From assembly GCA_002189035.1 (NCBI GenBank), contig NEEC01000017.1, positions 744,001-808,000 of the forward strand: a stretch of DNA of 64,000 nucleotides, in the 5' to 3' direction. The notes beneath the pieces were generated by a model. The model had not been told where the DNA came from and did not search any database. It worked only from the letters and a program-made list of their open reading frames with translations. This document shows positions 44,600 to 56,677 of the stretch, piece after piece. This stretch comes from Utricularia gibba. Lineage: Eukaryota; Streptophyta; Magnoliopsida; Lamiales; Lentibulariaceae. The translations under genes were made by a program, and so were the position numbers. Position 1 is the stretch's first letter. The number at the start of each line of letters is the position of its first letter.

Positions 44600-46300
44600 A
44601 TTATAATGCGGTGGCCACCATACTATGTTTGCATCGTCAGAATAAACAAACAATTATATTAAAATATTCAATTAAATTATTCATCTTATCGGCAATTATT
44701 ATCCAAGCATATTGGATAATATTTAATTGAATATAAAGGTTATTTTTTTTAGTAAATAATGCACATTAATTTAATTACTCAACACTACCTCGCACTATAA
44801 ATAATTTATTATGAGAAATCTTCATATTTTGTCCTACATTTATCACATTTCTACTGAATTTTACGAATATTATTGTTTTTAAGGAGTTTTCTCCCAACAC
44901 TCTAATTTTTCTTTTTTTTATTTGAACAGATGTTTGTCTCTTTTTTTTTAATCACATAAATATTTCTAAGTTGATTCTACATGTCAATATTTTTTGCAAT
45001 ATTAATCTAGAGAATCATTACGTGGTTTATGAGCGAGGCTAAGCTCCCTTTGCTTGGACGCCTTTGTGTGTGTGGGGAAGAATGGCCAGGCAGCCACTAA
45101 CATCCATTTTATTTCTATGAGTTTTGCATTGCAGTGTGCCAAACATTTGCTTCCAACTTACTTAAATTGAGCTGAACTAGGCGATTGTTCCTGATGGGAA
45201 TTCCACGATGGATAAAACTGTCAAGTGGCCTCACTGTGAACTGTGGTCGCCACTGGTGGACAGATAGACTAGGAATGCTACAGTGTCTGAACAGCAAATA
45301 CCCATTATTGTCATCCATGGAATATGGACAAAGCAACAATCATTCTGGTATTATATTTTTGCCTCTGCTCGCTGCTCCTCACATTTCCAGACTATTCCGT
45401 AGTCATGTTTGGTTAAGGAATTGGGCTCTATGACAATGTTCAGCATAAATTGAGGCTCAGACATCAAGTACATCAGTTGAGTTGGGAATGCCCGGATACA
45501 TGTCCTATGAAATAACATATAATCACTAGGAGCATTTGCATGGGGCGCGCATAAAACATGGAGCAATCAACAAAAAGTAGAAATAATTGACTTTTACCCT
45601 AAGTTATCAATCTTGAGAGACACCTTCGTCTTGTGATTCATCTCAAAAAATAAGTAATTCGGCAATTTGTTAAGTTCATTTGATTGTGCAGTGGTTGATT
45701 GTGGGGAGGCTACTATTTTCAATTGTCATACAACATCTACTCGAAGGCAAAGAGCGAGCCTGGAGGGCTATTGATGAATTCATGTATTGTGCTTGAAACT
45801 CACAACCAGTAGATGAAAAAGAGATATTTCAAGTGTTTATGGATTGAGGTTTCTTTTGACCAGCTTGATAGGCAATATGGGATGAGGGAGAATGATGAAA
45901 AAAGTTATGTCTGAGCTCATAATTGTTAAGTTGGAGAATTAATTTAGAGTATGTGGATATTGGCTGTTTTGGCATGATAGTGGTGAAGTCATTCATAAGA
46001 GTATTCTAAGGTATGAAGGAGAAGAGATACTTTTCCAACATCACCAATTGACTTTCTAATGGCAGTGAGTAAGTCGTACAATCGTTTAAAAGAGATGGAG
46101 ATGATCTTCCATGGATGTTGAATTTGTTTTTTGCAGGTATGTTAATTGGTGTAGAAGAACTAAGGCATGCTCCTCAGAAACTTAAGCGCAACTTTTAGTG
46201 CAACCCAAACAATATAACATGTTTCTAGATCTATAACAAGATCAAGTGAATTTTTAAAAAGAGTATCAATAATCCAACTTTAAAAGAGATGATGACCAGA
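44600..46300. other. Intergenic region with unassigned short frames
   Basis: AT-rich to about 45.0 kb. The stretch 45115-45566 has a more balanced composition and an 82-codon plus-strand frame without a recognised domain. The rest may be decayed retroelement DNA leading to the gag fragment at 46.3 kb. Confidence 0.4.
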
Positions 46301-46306
46301 TTGCCG

Positions 46307-46525
46307 CTAGGAGAGGTAAGCATTGGTTTGTGGAGGTGGAACTTCTATGGTATGTCCTATAGGAGAATTTATATATTGAATAGTTGGTTGTGTTTCACCT
46401 TTAAGATGGCTGATAAGATTTTGACTCTTAGCCAAAATTAAGACATATTCTTGCCAAAGAAAATAAGTAGTGGGACTGAGTTTAATGTTGACAAAATTGC
46501 CAACATTGAGGGGAAGAGTAGCCAT
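46307..46525 (-). pseudogene. Copia gag N-terminal fragment
   Basis: A 72-residue frame reading VNIKLSPTTYFLWQEYVLIL then LISHLKGE. It matches the copia gag start (V-K-L-x-x-x-N-Y-x-x-W, then L-x-G-x-x-x-G). It is a different gag type from copia A and from the GDLAEIEEIDVK-type start of copia C. No adjoining domains were found. Confidence 0.65.
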
Positions 46526-47415
46526 GAGATATTCGAGTGTGAAAATTTAACCACTAAGTATGAGGATCAAATGAAATTACTATTATGAGAGAAGTATGAC
46601 ACCATAAAGAAATGGTAGATGATGAAAGAAAAATTATATTCAAGTTTCAAATAAAATTTACAATATTGGTTTGTGAATGGATTATTTAGAGAGAAATTTT
46701 AATGAATGAAAAATGAATTTAAGCACAATCTTCGAACAAGGGATCATCTCTAAGTAAAGAATTTGGTCTTTTTTAGTTTATTTTTCTTATTCTCACTTAA
46801 TTGCAACCATTTGTTTATGGATGCAGTAGTATATGGGCTGGACGGGCAATAAACTTGTAATGAGAATGATCGATGAAGTTGGTATATGTTACATGATCTC
46901 AACACTTATGCCAGTTGTTTGATTCATTAATGCTTTAATTTAATAATTGTTTATTGATTTGAGTCATTAGTGAAAAATTGACTTTTTCTGGATCTTTGAC
47001 TTTTTACTTATAAAAAATCTTATGTTGTTTTTTTCTTTCAATTTCCTTTGATAACCTATAAGATAAACACTGTAAGTTAAAAAACTAATTTAACTTGAAT
47101 CTGATCTCCATAGAAATCGTAGGATGTTTTATTAACAATATTTAGTTTTCCTTCATCATCTTCCTACACCCATGGAAGATTGACTCCACTTGGAAACTAG
47201 GAAGGTGAAACACAATGGAGGATGGGCCCAATGAGGGTCTGTGATGGGTCATAAATCAACCGTTGGGGTGATAATCAAGGAATGAGCTTGTGAATGGAGA
47301 AGAATTGCTGAAATGCCATTCTCCACCACACGAGTAGCTTTACTAGAGGTGAGCGGCATCATCTTTTGTCTACCAAGGGGTAGGGAGGATGCTGAAGGGT
47401 ATAGATCTGAGCATG

Positions 47416-47588
47416 GTGAGTCTAAACAAACACTGGATTGATAGGGAATCAACTCGAATTGAAGTAGAGGAATCGAGAGAGTTTCTTTGAACTCCAATCA
47501 TTCTATTTCTCTCACTATCATTACTCTCTCATCTATATAATTTAAATATTACACGCACATATGAATAAGCAGCCCACATGAGCCCTAA
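47416..47588 (-). repeat. 3' LTR of copia B (main part, left of the Harbinger insertion)
   Basis: Aligns with 56135-56310: both contain TCTAAAC/TGTAAACG-AACAC starts, GAGTTTCTTTGAA, ATCATTCTATTT, ACAATTTAAATATTACA-like and CACATGAG blocks in the same order. The last few bases of the LTR are at 51796-51801. Confidence 0.75.
47586..47588. repeat. TAA target duplication of the Harbinger element (left)
   Basis: TAA flanks the element at both ends (47586-47588 and 51793-51795), the 3-bp duplication typical of PIF/Harbinger. Confidence 0.8.
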
Positions 47589-48040
47589 TGGTGCATTTGC
47601 TTCGTGGGCTTAGGTAGATTTATAAGTTGCTTTAATGTAATAGGTGTGTTTGGTATATAAGTTCCTATCGGGTACAAATTTACCTGACAGGTTTACTTAA
47701 ATCTATCGGCAACCTGCTCATATGGGTTTATATAAACCCATCTAGGGAGGTGGGTTTAAATATACTCGTCTTTAACCATGCTGCGTTTTTCAATTTTAGC
47801 CCTTTCCTTATTATTTACTTTCAATCGTGCCCTTGTTTTTACTAAAAATACTGTTGGTGTCCCTACTCCTTAATTTGCGCAAATCACCGTCTTCTACACA
47901 ACCAATCTTCTGTTAAATTGTGACAATACATCTTGGTTAAGGTGCACATGATTGTTGTAAGCAAGCATACAGTTGGATGTGATTGTATTTATTATTAAAC
48001 TATTTTTTATGCTCTAATTTAATCCATCTTGTGGTAAGTA

Positions 48041-49310
48041 GTGGGTTCGCGCAGTGAAATGATGGTGAGGTCTTACGAGTCTGAAAATGAGGCCATGTTA
48101 GCTGCTATTACATGTGTGTTAACAAAATACCTAGTTAGGTTGAATTTTATTGTCTATCTTTATTGGACTCGTTATTGTGGGAGACAAAAACGTAAATGCA
48201 AGTATTCTATGAAGGCGAAGATGAACATACGGGTTGACTATTTAAGTAGTCTTTTAACAGACTCTAACTCGGCATCGTTAGAAAATCTAAGGTTATCAAA
48301 AGATGTGTTCAGAAAGCTATGTTATATTTTGCAAGTGCATGCATTCATGAGAAGGTTGCTATGTTTTTGGGAGTATTATCGCATCACAAAAAAATGCGAG
48401 TTCAAAAACATATTTTATAGGCGATCGAGAAAGACATTATCTCGGTATTTTAAAGAAGTTTTCGATGCAGTTCTCACTCTCAATGATATTCTCTTGGAAA
48501 GTGCTGAAAATAATCAGTCCACACAGGGTAGATTCAAATACTTTTAGGTACATTTTAGTCCATTTAGCTTGATATTTCTTATTTCTAGCATTAATGTAGT
48601 ATTCGTATTGCATGCATTTCCATTATGTTCTTGTCGAATTGTGTAGGAGCATTGGATGGCACATATGTTGGCGTGCAAGTGAGCTCTAATGAGAAACCCA
48701 GGTACCGTAATCACAAAGACCAAATATCTATCAATGTGCTTGGTGTATGCGATGAGAATATGCATTTTATCTATATTCTTGTTGGATGGGAGGGTTCCGC
48801 CGCCGACAGCAGGGTTCTAAATGATGCACTAACACGAGAAAATAGGCTATGCGTTAATAGAGGTAATTTTTTTGACAAAGCAATCCTCCTATTATTAGTT
48901 ATATGCACGTAATTTACGATGTAACATGTCCATCTCTTGTGATAGGTACTTATTATTTATGTGACAATGGATACGCAAATTGTGAAGGATTTTTAGTACC
49001 TTATAGGGGTTCGATATCATTTGAAGAATTGAGATGTTGGAACTCAAACACCCCAAAATGCACAGAAGTATTTCAATATGCGGCATTCTTCCGCTAGAAA
49101 TGTTGTTGAACGAGTTTGGGGGCTCATGAAGATGATCTAAGACCCTCTCGAGGTTGCAGTGCCTCAAGATTTCCATAATGTAGATGTAGACACGGGTGAA
49201 GTTGAAGATGACAATTCAGCCACTGGGTCCTCCCATTCTTGGAATACATTTCGCGATGCATGCGCTGCCAACATGTACGAGGAGTGGCTGTCATGTCGTA
49301 GAAGAAGGTA
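48041..49310 (+). pseudogene. Harbinger transposase (HARBI1-like DDE nuclease), frame-broken
   Basis: Pieces in order: LENLRLSKDVFRKLCYIL (48280-48335); HEKVAMFLGVLSHHKK in another frame with a following stop (about 48340-48415); SRKTLSRYFKEVFDAV back in the first frame; after a likely intron CVGALDGTYVGVQV and GSAADSRVLNDAL (48640-48835); YYLCDNGYANCEGFLVPYRG near 48950-49015; RNVVERVWGLMK near 49090-49130; and a WNTFRDACAANMYEEW tail near 49240. The D-D-E residues (LDGT, ADSR, VVER) are all visible. Frame changes and stops near 48345-48420 and 49137 mean no functional nuclease. Confidence 0.85.
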
Positions 49311-50599
49311 ATGTTGTGCCATTAATGATTCCTATGGTTGCCTATGTGGTAAGAGATTTTTTTGATAGGGGGGACATAAACACTTTTGGCCAGATTTTGT
49401 ATCTTGTATCATTAGTTTAGGTATTTCTAAAGCCACTATTATGCACTCCCACTACATACATTCCTATTTTCATACTTTTATCCAGTAAGTAGGTGTTGTA
49501 ATTATTCTATTAAGAAAAATAATAGTACACTATTGGATCCATAGACGGAAAAAAAAAAACACTTTGTCATCAGGAATCCTATGCTTTTGAGCATCATTTG
49601 GATTGACTATTGCAAGCACCACAATATGTCAATTCTAGTGCTAACAGAATTGATTATTGCAACCACCGCAATACATGGACTCTAGTGCTTTTTGAATTGG
49701 TTTGTTATACCAAATACTATCGAATGCTCACCCCTTCTCAATAATATACATATATACTTACATGTACGCTCATTCATAATTAATAAAATGAAAGGGTATT
49801 TAACTTACTCTATTAAAATGGTATTCTGCAAACCTGTTTTTCACAGACTTACAAACATTGGCGTGCAGGTTCAGAGGTGCTTACCAATAACATGCACTTC
49901 CATAAAAATGCTTGTCCGAAACCCCGCAATGCGACCTTCGCACTGCCTTCTTGCAACCACTAATCTTAACGTATGTTTACCCTCACACTCCACTTGAATT
50001 TCCTTCACAATGTTTTCTCTGAAAGAGCATTCGTGTAGCTAGGATTGCAAGTATATCAAACATGGCACATTAAAATTCCAAAAATTAGTGAAGTGACAAC
50101 ATCAAATGAAAATTGCAAATATCCATACACTACATTGTCCGAAAAGGAAAACAAAGGAAGTTCTTCAACCTAACGTGTTCGGGCCTTGAACAATGAGCTC
50201 TCGCTCCGCCTCATTAGATGCCAAAAAAAAATTCAGTTTCACTGAATTTGATCCAATAATCTCATAAATTCGAAAGCGCTCCATTGTGGTTAGTTGAAGA
50301 GGCATGCCTCAAATTATCTCTGCCACTACTATCTGCTTCGCTTTTCTTTCTCTCTCGTTTTCACCAATCTTAGAACCAATGATGCGAAGTTCAGCACAGG
50401 TCTGTGCATTTAGCTGCCGGATTTCAGTTAGAAAGGCAGAGTGGTCATCCAACATCTTCAGCCTTCTTTTGTTTTTAGCATTCTTTACTTGGGAGTCGAC
50501 ACTCAGTGGCTCTTAATTCCCTTTGTTGCTATTTGAATCCCTGCTTTCCGGAGTCACTAAGGGTTCTATTGGATCTGAAGTAGAGTATAGTCGGCTACA

Positions 50600-51255
50600 T
50601 TAAAAAAAAGCAGGTATTTTTGATTGACCAAACTCATTTGCATCATCAGTGTACTCCTCATGGTCCCCAACCTCACCAATTTCTTTTGTAGCATCTTCAT
50701 GATCTCTTTTCTTTAATACTGTCTTCATACCAGTGGTTGTTTTTTCACCTGTTGCTCTATTTGTGCCAAATATCTCCAACCAATCATGGTAATAAGGCCA
50801 CCTTTTATGCCGCAAATCTCTCATCTTGGAGGAATGCTGCAATATAGTATCATCAATATAAGTAAAGTAACATATGCACAATACATAAAATGAACATGTA
50901 CCTGCTCTAGTTCATTCCATAGCTCATCAGTGGTGTCTAATTTACTTGTGATTTCATTGAAGGTAGTACCGGACCTAGATAAGAAATCAACTAGCAAATA
51001 ATATTCCTTCTTCCAATTGTGTACCTTTGAACTAATATGGGGATGTGCACGTATATCACTCCCTGGTCTAAGTTTAACGAATATGGTCTCGATTGCCTGA
51101 TGATACCCTCCTCTAAACCCATTTTCTACATTCCATCCATCTTGTACTACTTGTTTTAAAGCAAATATCAGATATTTCTCCTCTTCTGGTTTCCATTGAC
51201 GCTTCGATTTCTTGCTACCATCTTCACTGTCATTATCCTCCTTTCTAGTCCTCAT
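50600..51255 (-). CDS. Harbinger ORF1: Myb/SANT-like DNA-binding protein
   Basis: Two exons, 50902-51255 and 50600-50836, join with GTACAT..TTGCAG and keep phase, giving about 196 residues with no internal stop. The N-terminus is basic, followed by a Myb/SANT-like domain: QWKPEEEKYLIFALKQVV, then HISSKVHNWKKEYYLLVDFL and, in exon 2, MRDLRHKRWPYYHDWLEIFG. In PIF/Harbinger elements this partner binds DNA and brings the transposase to the nucleus and the ends. It remains intact although its transposase is broken. The alternative, a domesticated host trihelix gene, is unlikely because it lies inside the TIRs. Confidence 0.82.
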
Positions 51256-51792
51256 TCTTCTACGGAAGAAACGACGGTATAGACAAACATGTAATTAAAC
51301 AATCTAAAAAAAATCATTTCTACAAACTACACTAATAATACCACAAAATTAGTTCAATTATGAATCATATTAACAAAAAAATAACGTCAAAGACAGCATC
51401 TCGTGAGACTCAAATACACAACAACACATCTACGCTGCAATAAACATCAATAGGTAGAATGCAATATAGTTTTCTTTAGTAAAAATCAAGCATAGGCCAT
51501 GCCGTGAAACCCATCACAGTGCATATGAAATACATACCAGAATTTTCTTGCTAAGCAAAAGCTGTAGTCGGACGGCAGGGCATGAGCAATCCTATTCTAT
51601 TAGGGATTGGTAGGTTTCAAAACAGTCTTATTTATATACTCAAAAATACTCACATACCAGGGACATTTTAATAACTTAACTCAACAAATACTCTAAACAC
51701 ATCTCTTCTAAACCCACTAACCAAACACAAGTAGCAATAACTCAAATAATTCAAACTCGGGTAAATCTCAAACCCACGAAGCAAAGGCGCTC

Positions 51793-51795
51793 TAA
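51793..51795. repeat. TAA target duplication of the Harbinger element (right)
   Basis: Matches 47586-47588. Joining across it restores the copia B LTR. Confidence 0.8.
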
Positions 51796-51839
51796 GTGTC
51801 AATATGTTCAACTTTTCCTTCTTCCATATCACTTGAAAC

Positions 51840-52840
51840 TTTTGTCACACTCTCTTCAAATTATCCAATAGTGTGAGTAGTAAGACCTAGTTTGTCTTGG
51901 AGAAATGTGAATGCTTGTGTCCCTAGGTCTTTCATTAATATATATGCCATTTGAAAACCTATAGTAGCATGCATGAGGTCAATAAATTTTGCAAGGTATT
52001 GCTGCCAAACTACATAGTAGTGAAAGTCTAGATGCTTGATGTGCTTTCAAAAGGCGGAATTCTAGGTGACATGGAATGAAGATCGATTGTCGATGTAAAA
52101 GGGGATAGAGAGCAAGGTCAACTAATGTAGATCACGTAATAAATAAGATACCCATAATAGTTTCAAAGTTGTGGCCCCCATGCCTCGATATTTAGCCTAC
52201 ATGGATGATCGAGCCACGATGAACTGTTTCTTTACCTTCCAACATATCAAGTTTGGTCCTAAAGAAATAAAAAAACCCCAATCACCAACCATAGAGTATC
52301 GAGACATGTACCTCAATTTGAGATAGTGCAGTAAGCGATTCGCAACTGCCCAATGTGTGAGAGTCAGGGGTTGTAGGAATTGACTGGGTTGCTAGACTGT
52401 AAACGCAACGTTGGGCCACGTGAAGCTCAAGTATAATAATTGCTTAAGCACTCTGTGATAATCATCCTGATTATGTATCGATTTGGCGTCTTCAGATGAT
52501 AATTGCACCTTTGTCACTATGGGTGTGACTACTGACATGGATAAGTTCCTACAAAAAGTTATAAATATATTTCTATTGTAATAGTAATAAGCCATCATTC
52601 GATCAAATGAGTTCTATGGCAAGTAAAAAAACGTTTTGATCCAACATCCTTTATGGTGAATTGATCATTTAAAGTCTTCTTAAAAGCATGAATTTGTTCC
52701 AAAGTGTTACTAAAAATCAAGATGTCATCCATGTATATTGTAAAAAATGTCACTTGATCCAAATTCTTCTTCACAAATAACCAGGGGTTGGTTGTAGATT
52801 GGTTATAACCAACCAAGAGCAAAGTTTGTGTGAGTGCCAA
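51840..52840 (-). pseudogene. Copia B reverse transcriptase and RNase H remains
   Basis: The frame at 52595-52840 holds TFFTIYMDDILIFSNT, the copia YxDD catalytic box (YMDD), and QFTIKDVGSKRFF. The frame at 52392-52598 continues with SIHNQDDYHRVLKQLLYLSF. A last readable piece near 51870-51960 (LGTQAFTFLQDKLGLT) is the RNase H end. Large parts between are lost or frame-shifted. Confidence 0.8.
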
Positions 52841-53352
52841 ATTCCAACATGTTGCTTGTTTGAGTGCATAAATGGACTTCAGTAATCAGTATACCTATCC
52901 TTCCTTGGTAGTAGTATAGCCTTTCAGGGGATACATATATACTCCTTCCAATCGACATAAAGGAAATCATTGTTGATATTGGCTTGATGAATGTGGAAAT
53001 TCAGAGGTGCGGCTAAAGCAAGTACAAGTCAAATGATGATGATTTTGGCAACTTGGACGTAGCATTCTTGGAAGTCATCCTCTTCGATTTGGGCATATCC
53101 CTTTGCGACTAACTGTGATTACTGTTGTGAGAATTCCACTATAGCACCATACTTGTTAGAGTATATACATTTTGAGTCAATACCTTTTTTTCAAGTGATA
53201 AGTCAACCAAAATCTAGGTTTGGTTCTTCTTCATTGCCAATATTTTTTCTACTATAGGAGACTCTCACTCGTGCACCCCATTCACCTCTTGATAAGAAGG
53301 CAGCAGGGGCACATGAACATAGGCTACAACATCATGTATGTGATCAGAGTGG

Positions 53353-54028
53353 TCAGCGGATGATTGAGGAGAGGCAGTACACCTTGAATGCTATAGATGT
53401 AATCGTCAAGGTACACAGGAGGATGAGTGGTGCGGCCACTCTTCCATAGAATAGACTAGGAATGAAGGGCTGTACAAAAAACCAAGGGAAGTGAGAGCGA
53501 CAGAGATGAGGGTATAGGATGATTTGTAAAACTAGGTAGGGTGGAACCCAAAATGACATCAAATGAATCAAAAGTAGGATCAGGATTGGACTGCTCCTAC
53601 AAGTGTTCATCACAATGAGGCATGAGGATGTCAACAATAGGAAAAGTAGGAGAGGAATAGACAATGGGCCATCTAATATCAAACTCATAGAAGTGGCCAC
53701 GAAGGGAGACAAACATGTTTTTGTTTTCAACAAGAAATAACTTATATATCTTTTGACCTGAGAGGTACCCAATGAATACAAACTTGCAAGCACGGGGAGC
53801 AAGCTTATCAACACCAATGTTAGAATTAGAGGCATAAGCAAGAAAACCGAAGACATGCAAGTGGTGGTAGGATTGTCCTTGCACTCCAAGGACATCAAGT
53901 GGGCTTTCTCCTTCAAAAATCGAAGTAGGCAACCAGTTGATAAGATAGGTGGCAATAAGCAAAGTTTCACCCCAAAAGAATTTGGGAAGACTAGAATGAA
54001 AGAGAAGAGTGCAAGTTACCTCTAACAA
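53353..54028 (-). pseudogene. Copia B integrase C-terminal remains
   Basis: Reads FFWGETLLIATYLINWLPTS then HVFGFLAYASNSN and CKFVFIGYLSGQKIYKLF, the post-catalytic part of copia integrases (W-x-E-A-x-x-T-A-x-Y-L-I-N-x-x-P; G-C-x-x-x-x-G-Y). The upstream catalytic Asp/Asp/Glu region is largely gone. Confidence 0.82.
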
Positions 54029-54699
54029 ATATTTTTGTTATGCTCAACCCGACTATTTTTCTCCGGTATATACGGGCGAGATGATTGTAGGGTAATACCC
54101 AACTTAACGCACAAAGAGGTTAGGTCAACATTTCAAAATTCCTTACCATTGTCAATGCAAATGATCAATACTGAAAATGCTAATTTTCAACTCTAGAGAT
54201 AAAGGCTTGAAACAACGAATGAAGGTTTTGTTCACTAGCAAGCAAAAAGGTTCATCATCCACAATTGTGAGAAAACAAGTGGTGCATGCGATTGTTGGGA
54301 TTTTCTACCGTTCACATAAGTCACACTGCAATAACTCTAAAGATTTTGATGCTTGAGATGAACTTGGAGAAAAGGGAATTTAGTGTAATGACAAATATCG
54401 TAAGGGGCTGAATTTAGAAAACAAAGAATGGACTAATACTTGGTCTTAGAATCATAAAGGTGTTTTAGTCAACAATGTCATAATAAGCTTGAGTCAATAT
54501 CGATGACAAACTCATTAAACAAAATAGTTTTTTGGAGTAAAAGACTAGCATATACAAAATTGAAGTCATGGAGTTCCTTATCCAATGTGTTTATCACGGT
54601 AGTTTGGTAAAGAGCCAACATATTCAATAAAAAGGATTTTCTTTCTTGTACATACCAATTCTCATGATTTCTTCCAACCTCTATAGCTCTACTACTCTA

Positions 54700-56110
54700 A
54701 TAGAGGCCCAGTCCTGCAAAATGCAGCACGAGCCTGTAAAAACAACAGTAAAGTGTGGGAAGGCAATTTTTGCAGACAAAAATAAAGTTGCACTTAAATT
54801 GTGAAACAAAAAAAAAATATTATGAATGAGGAGTGAGGGATGAACACAGATTGTTCCATAATGTGTTACAGGCTAGGTGGAGCCATCAAGTAGGGATAAT
54901 GTTATCATGCTAGATAAATGTTTGAGGTCAAGGAAAATGTCACGATCATATCAAATATGAGATGAATGATCGACTACGTAAAGATGAATGAGGTGAGGTA
55001 GTTGAAAAATCACCAAAGTTGGCCATGTAAACTTGCTCAGTAAATGCGTTGATATTTAGCAATTTTTTCAGTGCATTAGATATCATTAGTTGCAAGGAGG
55101 ATTCCCCTGCTACAGATTCCTTGAGAAAGAATCCATCATATCCCTATATGTCATTTTATATAGCATCAATTTGCTCAATGTGGGGTGTTATGGTTTTCTC
55201 CTTGAGTGTACATCAACTTAAACCACCACAATGATCATTTATTCATCCAAGTATAGCATATAGAGAAGTCATGCTCTTTCCAGTTACATTTCGAATAAAA
55301 TCGTCTGTTAGCATCTTTCCTCTTGTAGCAATCATCCTTTACCTTTTTTTAGATTGATAACCCCCAACTCTTTGAAGACGTGGGCCATCTCAACCTCCAT
55401 CTGCTTAGTGGGTCATGATTCATCAACCTGCAATAATAAAGAGTAAGTCTTATACCATCTTGATACATGCTCCATGATTAGAATTTGGTTCCTCGTAACT
55501 TGATATATATCATTGAGATCATAAAGGAAATGAACCTGATGCATATTGTGGTGCATACTTACGCAGCTTTTGCAATTAGCACATGAAGCACAAGAATAAT
55601 GCAAAACATTTACAGTGTTGAATAGTGATTTGACAAGAGTAAAGTATTCAGGAAGAGTTTTGAAACCTTGAACAAGATGTGATCAATTCCATTGCATATC
55701 GCACACTATCGAGAGATTTGTCTTCCCATAGTATTTTTTCAATACCTCTCAAATTTCCCTAGTCATGCTAAAGCTCTAGAAGGTAAATGAAGTCATGAAG
55801 TCAGGACCTTATGAGGGCATCCACTTCGTACCATTTGTCATAGTATGTACCATGTGTATCAAGTTGCTTCACGAAGTCGTTGATTAGGGCAAGCTTGTTC
55901 TTTGCTGCCAAACTGTACTATTTTATTCCAATCAGAAAACTGTCTTAGAGTGAGGAGTTCTAGCACCAGGGGCCATGTGGTTATCAAGAATTGAGATTTG
56001 AAAAGTCTCATCTAATTGCACATCTGTGGTCTTCTCCTTACCATGCAGTTCATGAGGGCGAGAAGTTATTTGAGGTTTGCTTTTTTGATTTCCGTCGGCT
56101 CAGCCATCTT
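54700..56110 (-). pseudogene. Copia B gag and protease remains
   Basis: Starts near 56108 with MAEPTEIKKANLK, related to the copia C start, and soon hits a stop. Scattered similarity to copia C continues to about 54.7 kb, where both carry the GCAAAATGCAGCA-G/TGAGCC-type phrase near the protease/pre-integrase junction. No usable frame remains. Confidence 0.65.
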
Positions 56111-56134
56111 ATTCGTTCCACGCTCACCGCATCA

Positions 56135-56318
56135 TGTAAACGAACACCAGTTTGATGGGAGAATTAGTTTAAGGAGGAGTCAATACAAAGGAATTGGGGA
56201 GTTTCTTTGAATTCAAATCATTCTATTTATCTCACTTTCATTATTATTTCATATGTACAATTTAAATATTACATGGATATATAAATAAACGGCTCACATG
56301 AGTCCTTATTTCATATCA
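56135..56318 (-). repeat. 5' LTR of copia B
   Basis: About 184 bp. On its left a decayed primer site (56121-56134, GCTCACCGCATCA versus GCTCTGATACCA) fits a 5' LTR of a minus-strand element. Confidence 0.7.
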
Positions 56319-56319
56319 A

Positions 56320-56677
56320 GGTAAACTTGTGTCAATGAAAAATGATATACTACACCATACGAGTTTTTGGAATCATAAGATGACATTATTGAGACAATGA
56401 TGAGGGATGTTTTATAGTAAAATATCTAAATTGTGGGTGGCCTAGGTAATTATATCAAGTATAAATGGGAGCATTAAATGCAATTGCTATATTCCACAAA
56501 GTGTGGCATTTGTTATTTATTTTAATCTTTTGGTCCATGAACTTTTGTGAATTAAATTTAGGTATTTTTCTGCATCACAACGTTTTTCTTTTAAATTAGG
56601 GTTAGATAATCATTCACGATTCAAAATAGTTAAACCCTATTTCAATTACAATTTATTTTTTGTTTATATTTTAATTT
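56320..56677. other. Upstream region of the CASP-like gene
   Basis: AT-rich and short. Promoter elements could not be assigned with confidence. Confidence 0.4.

Larger units (their letters stand above)
47589..51792 (+). mobile_element. PIF/Harbinger DNA transposon with both ORFs
   Basis: 4,204 bp. Terminal inverted repeats share GCNTTTGCTTCGTGGG: left TGGTGCATTTGCTTCGTGGG and right (reverse complement) GAGCGCCTTTGCTTCGTGGG, 16 of 20 positions identical. TAA duplications flank both. It carries a DDE transposase gene on the plus strand (left) and a Myb/SANT-like gene on the minus strand (right), the two-gene arrangement of autonomous PIF/Harbinger elements. The transposase is broken and the Myb-like gene is intact. 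Confidence 0.88.
47416..56318 (-). mobile_element. Copia relic 'B', interrupted in its 3' LTR by a Harbinger element
   Basis: The minus-strand order from right to left is 5' LTR (about 56135-56318), gag start near 56108, gag and protease remains (54.7-56.0 kb), integrase (53.35-54.03 kb), reverse transcriptase (52.6-52.85 kb), RNase H end (51.84-52.0 kb, LGTQAFTFLQDKLG), then the 3' LTR. That LTR runs from 51801 leftward but is split: its main part is at 47416-47588, on the other side of the 4.2-kb Harbinger insertion. LTRs are short (about 180 bp) and align across the interruption. Many stops are present. No matching target duplication was found. Confidence 0.8.
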
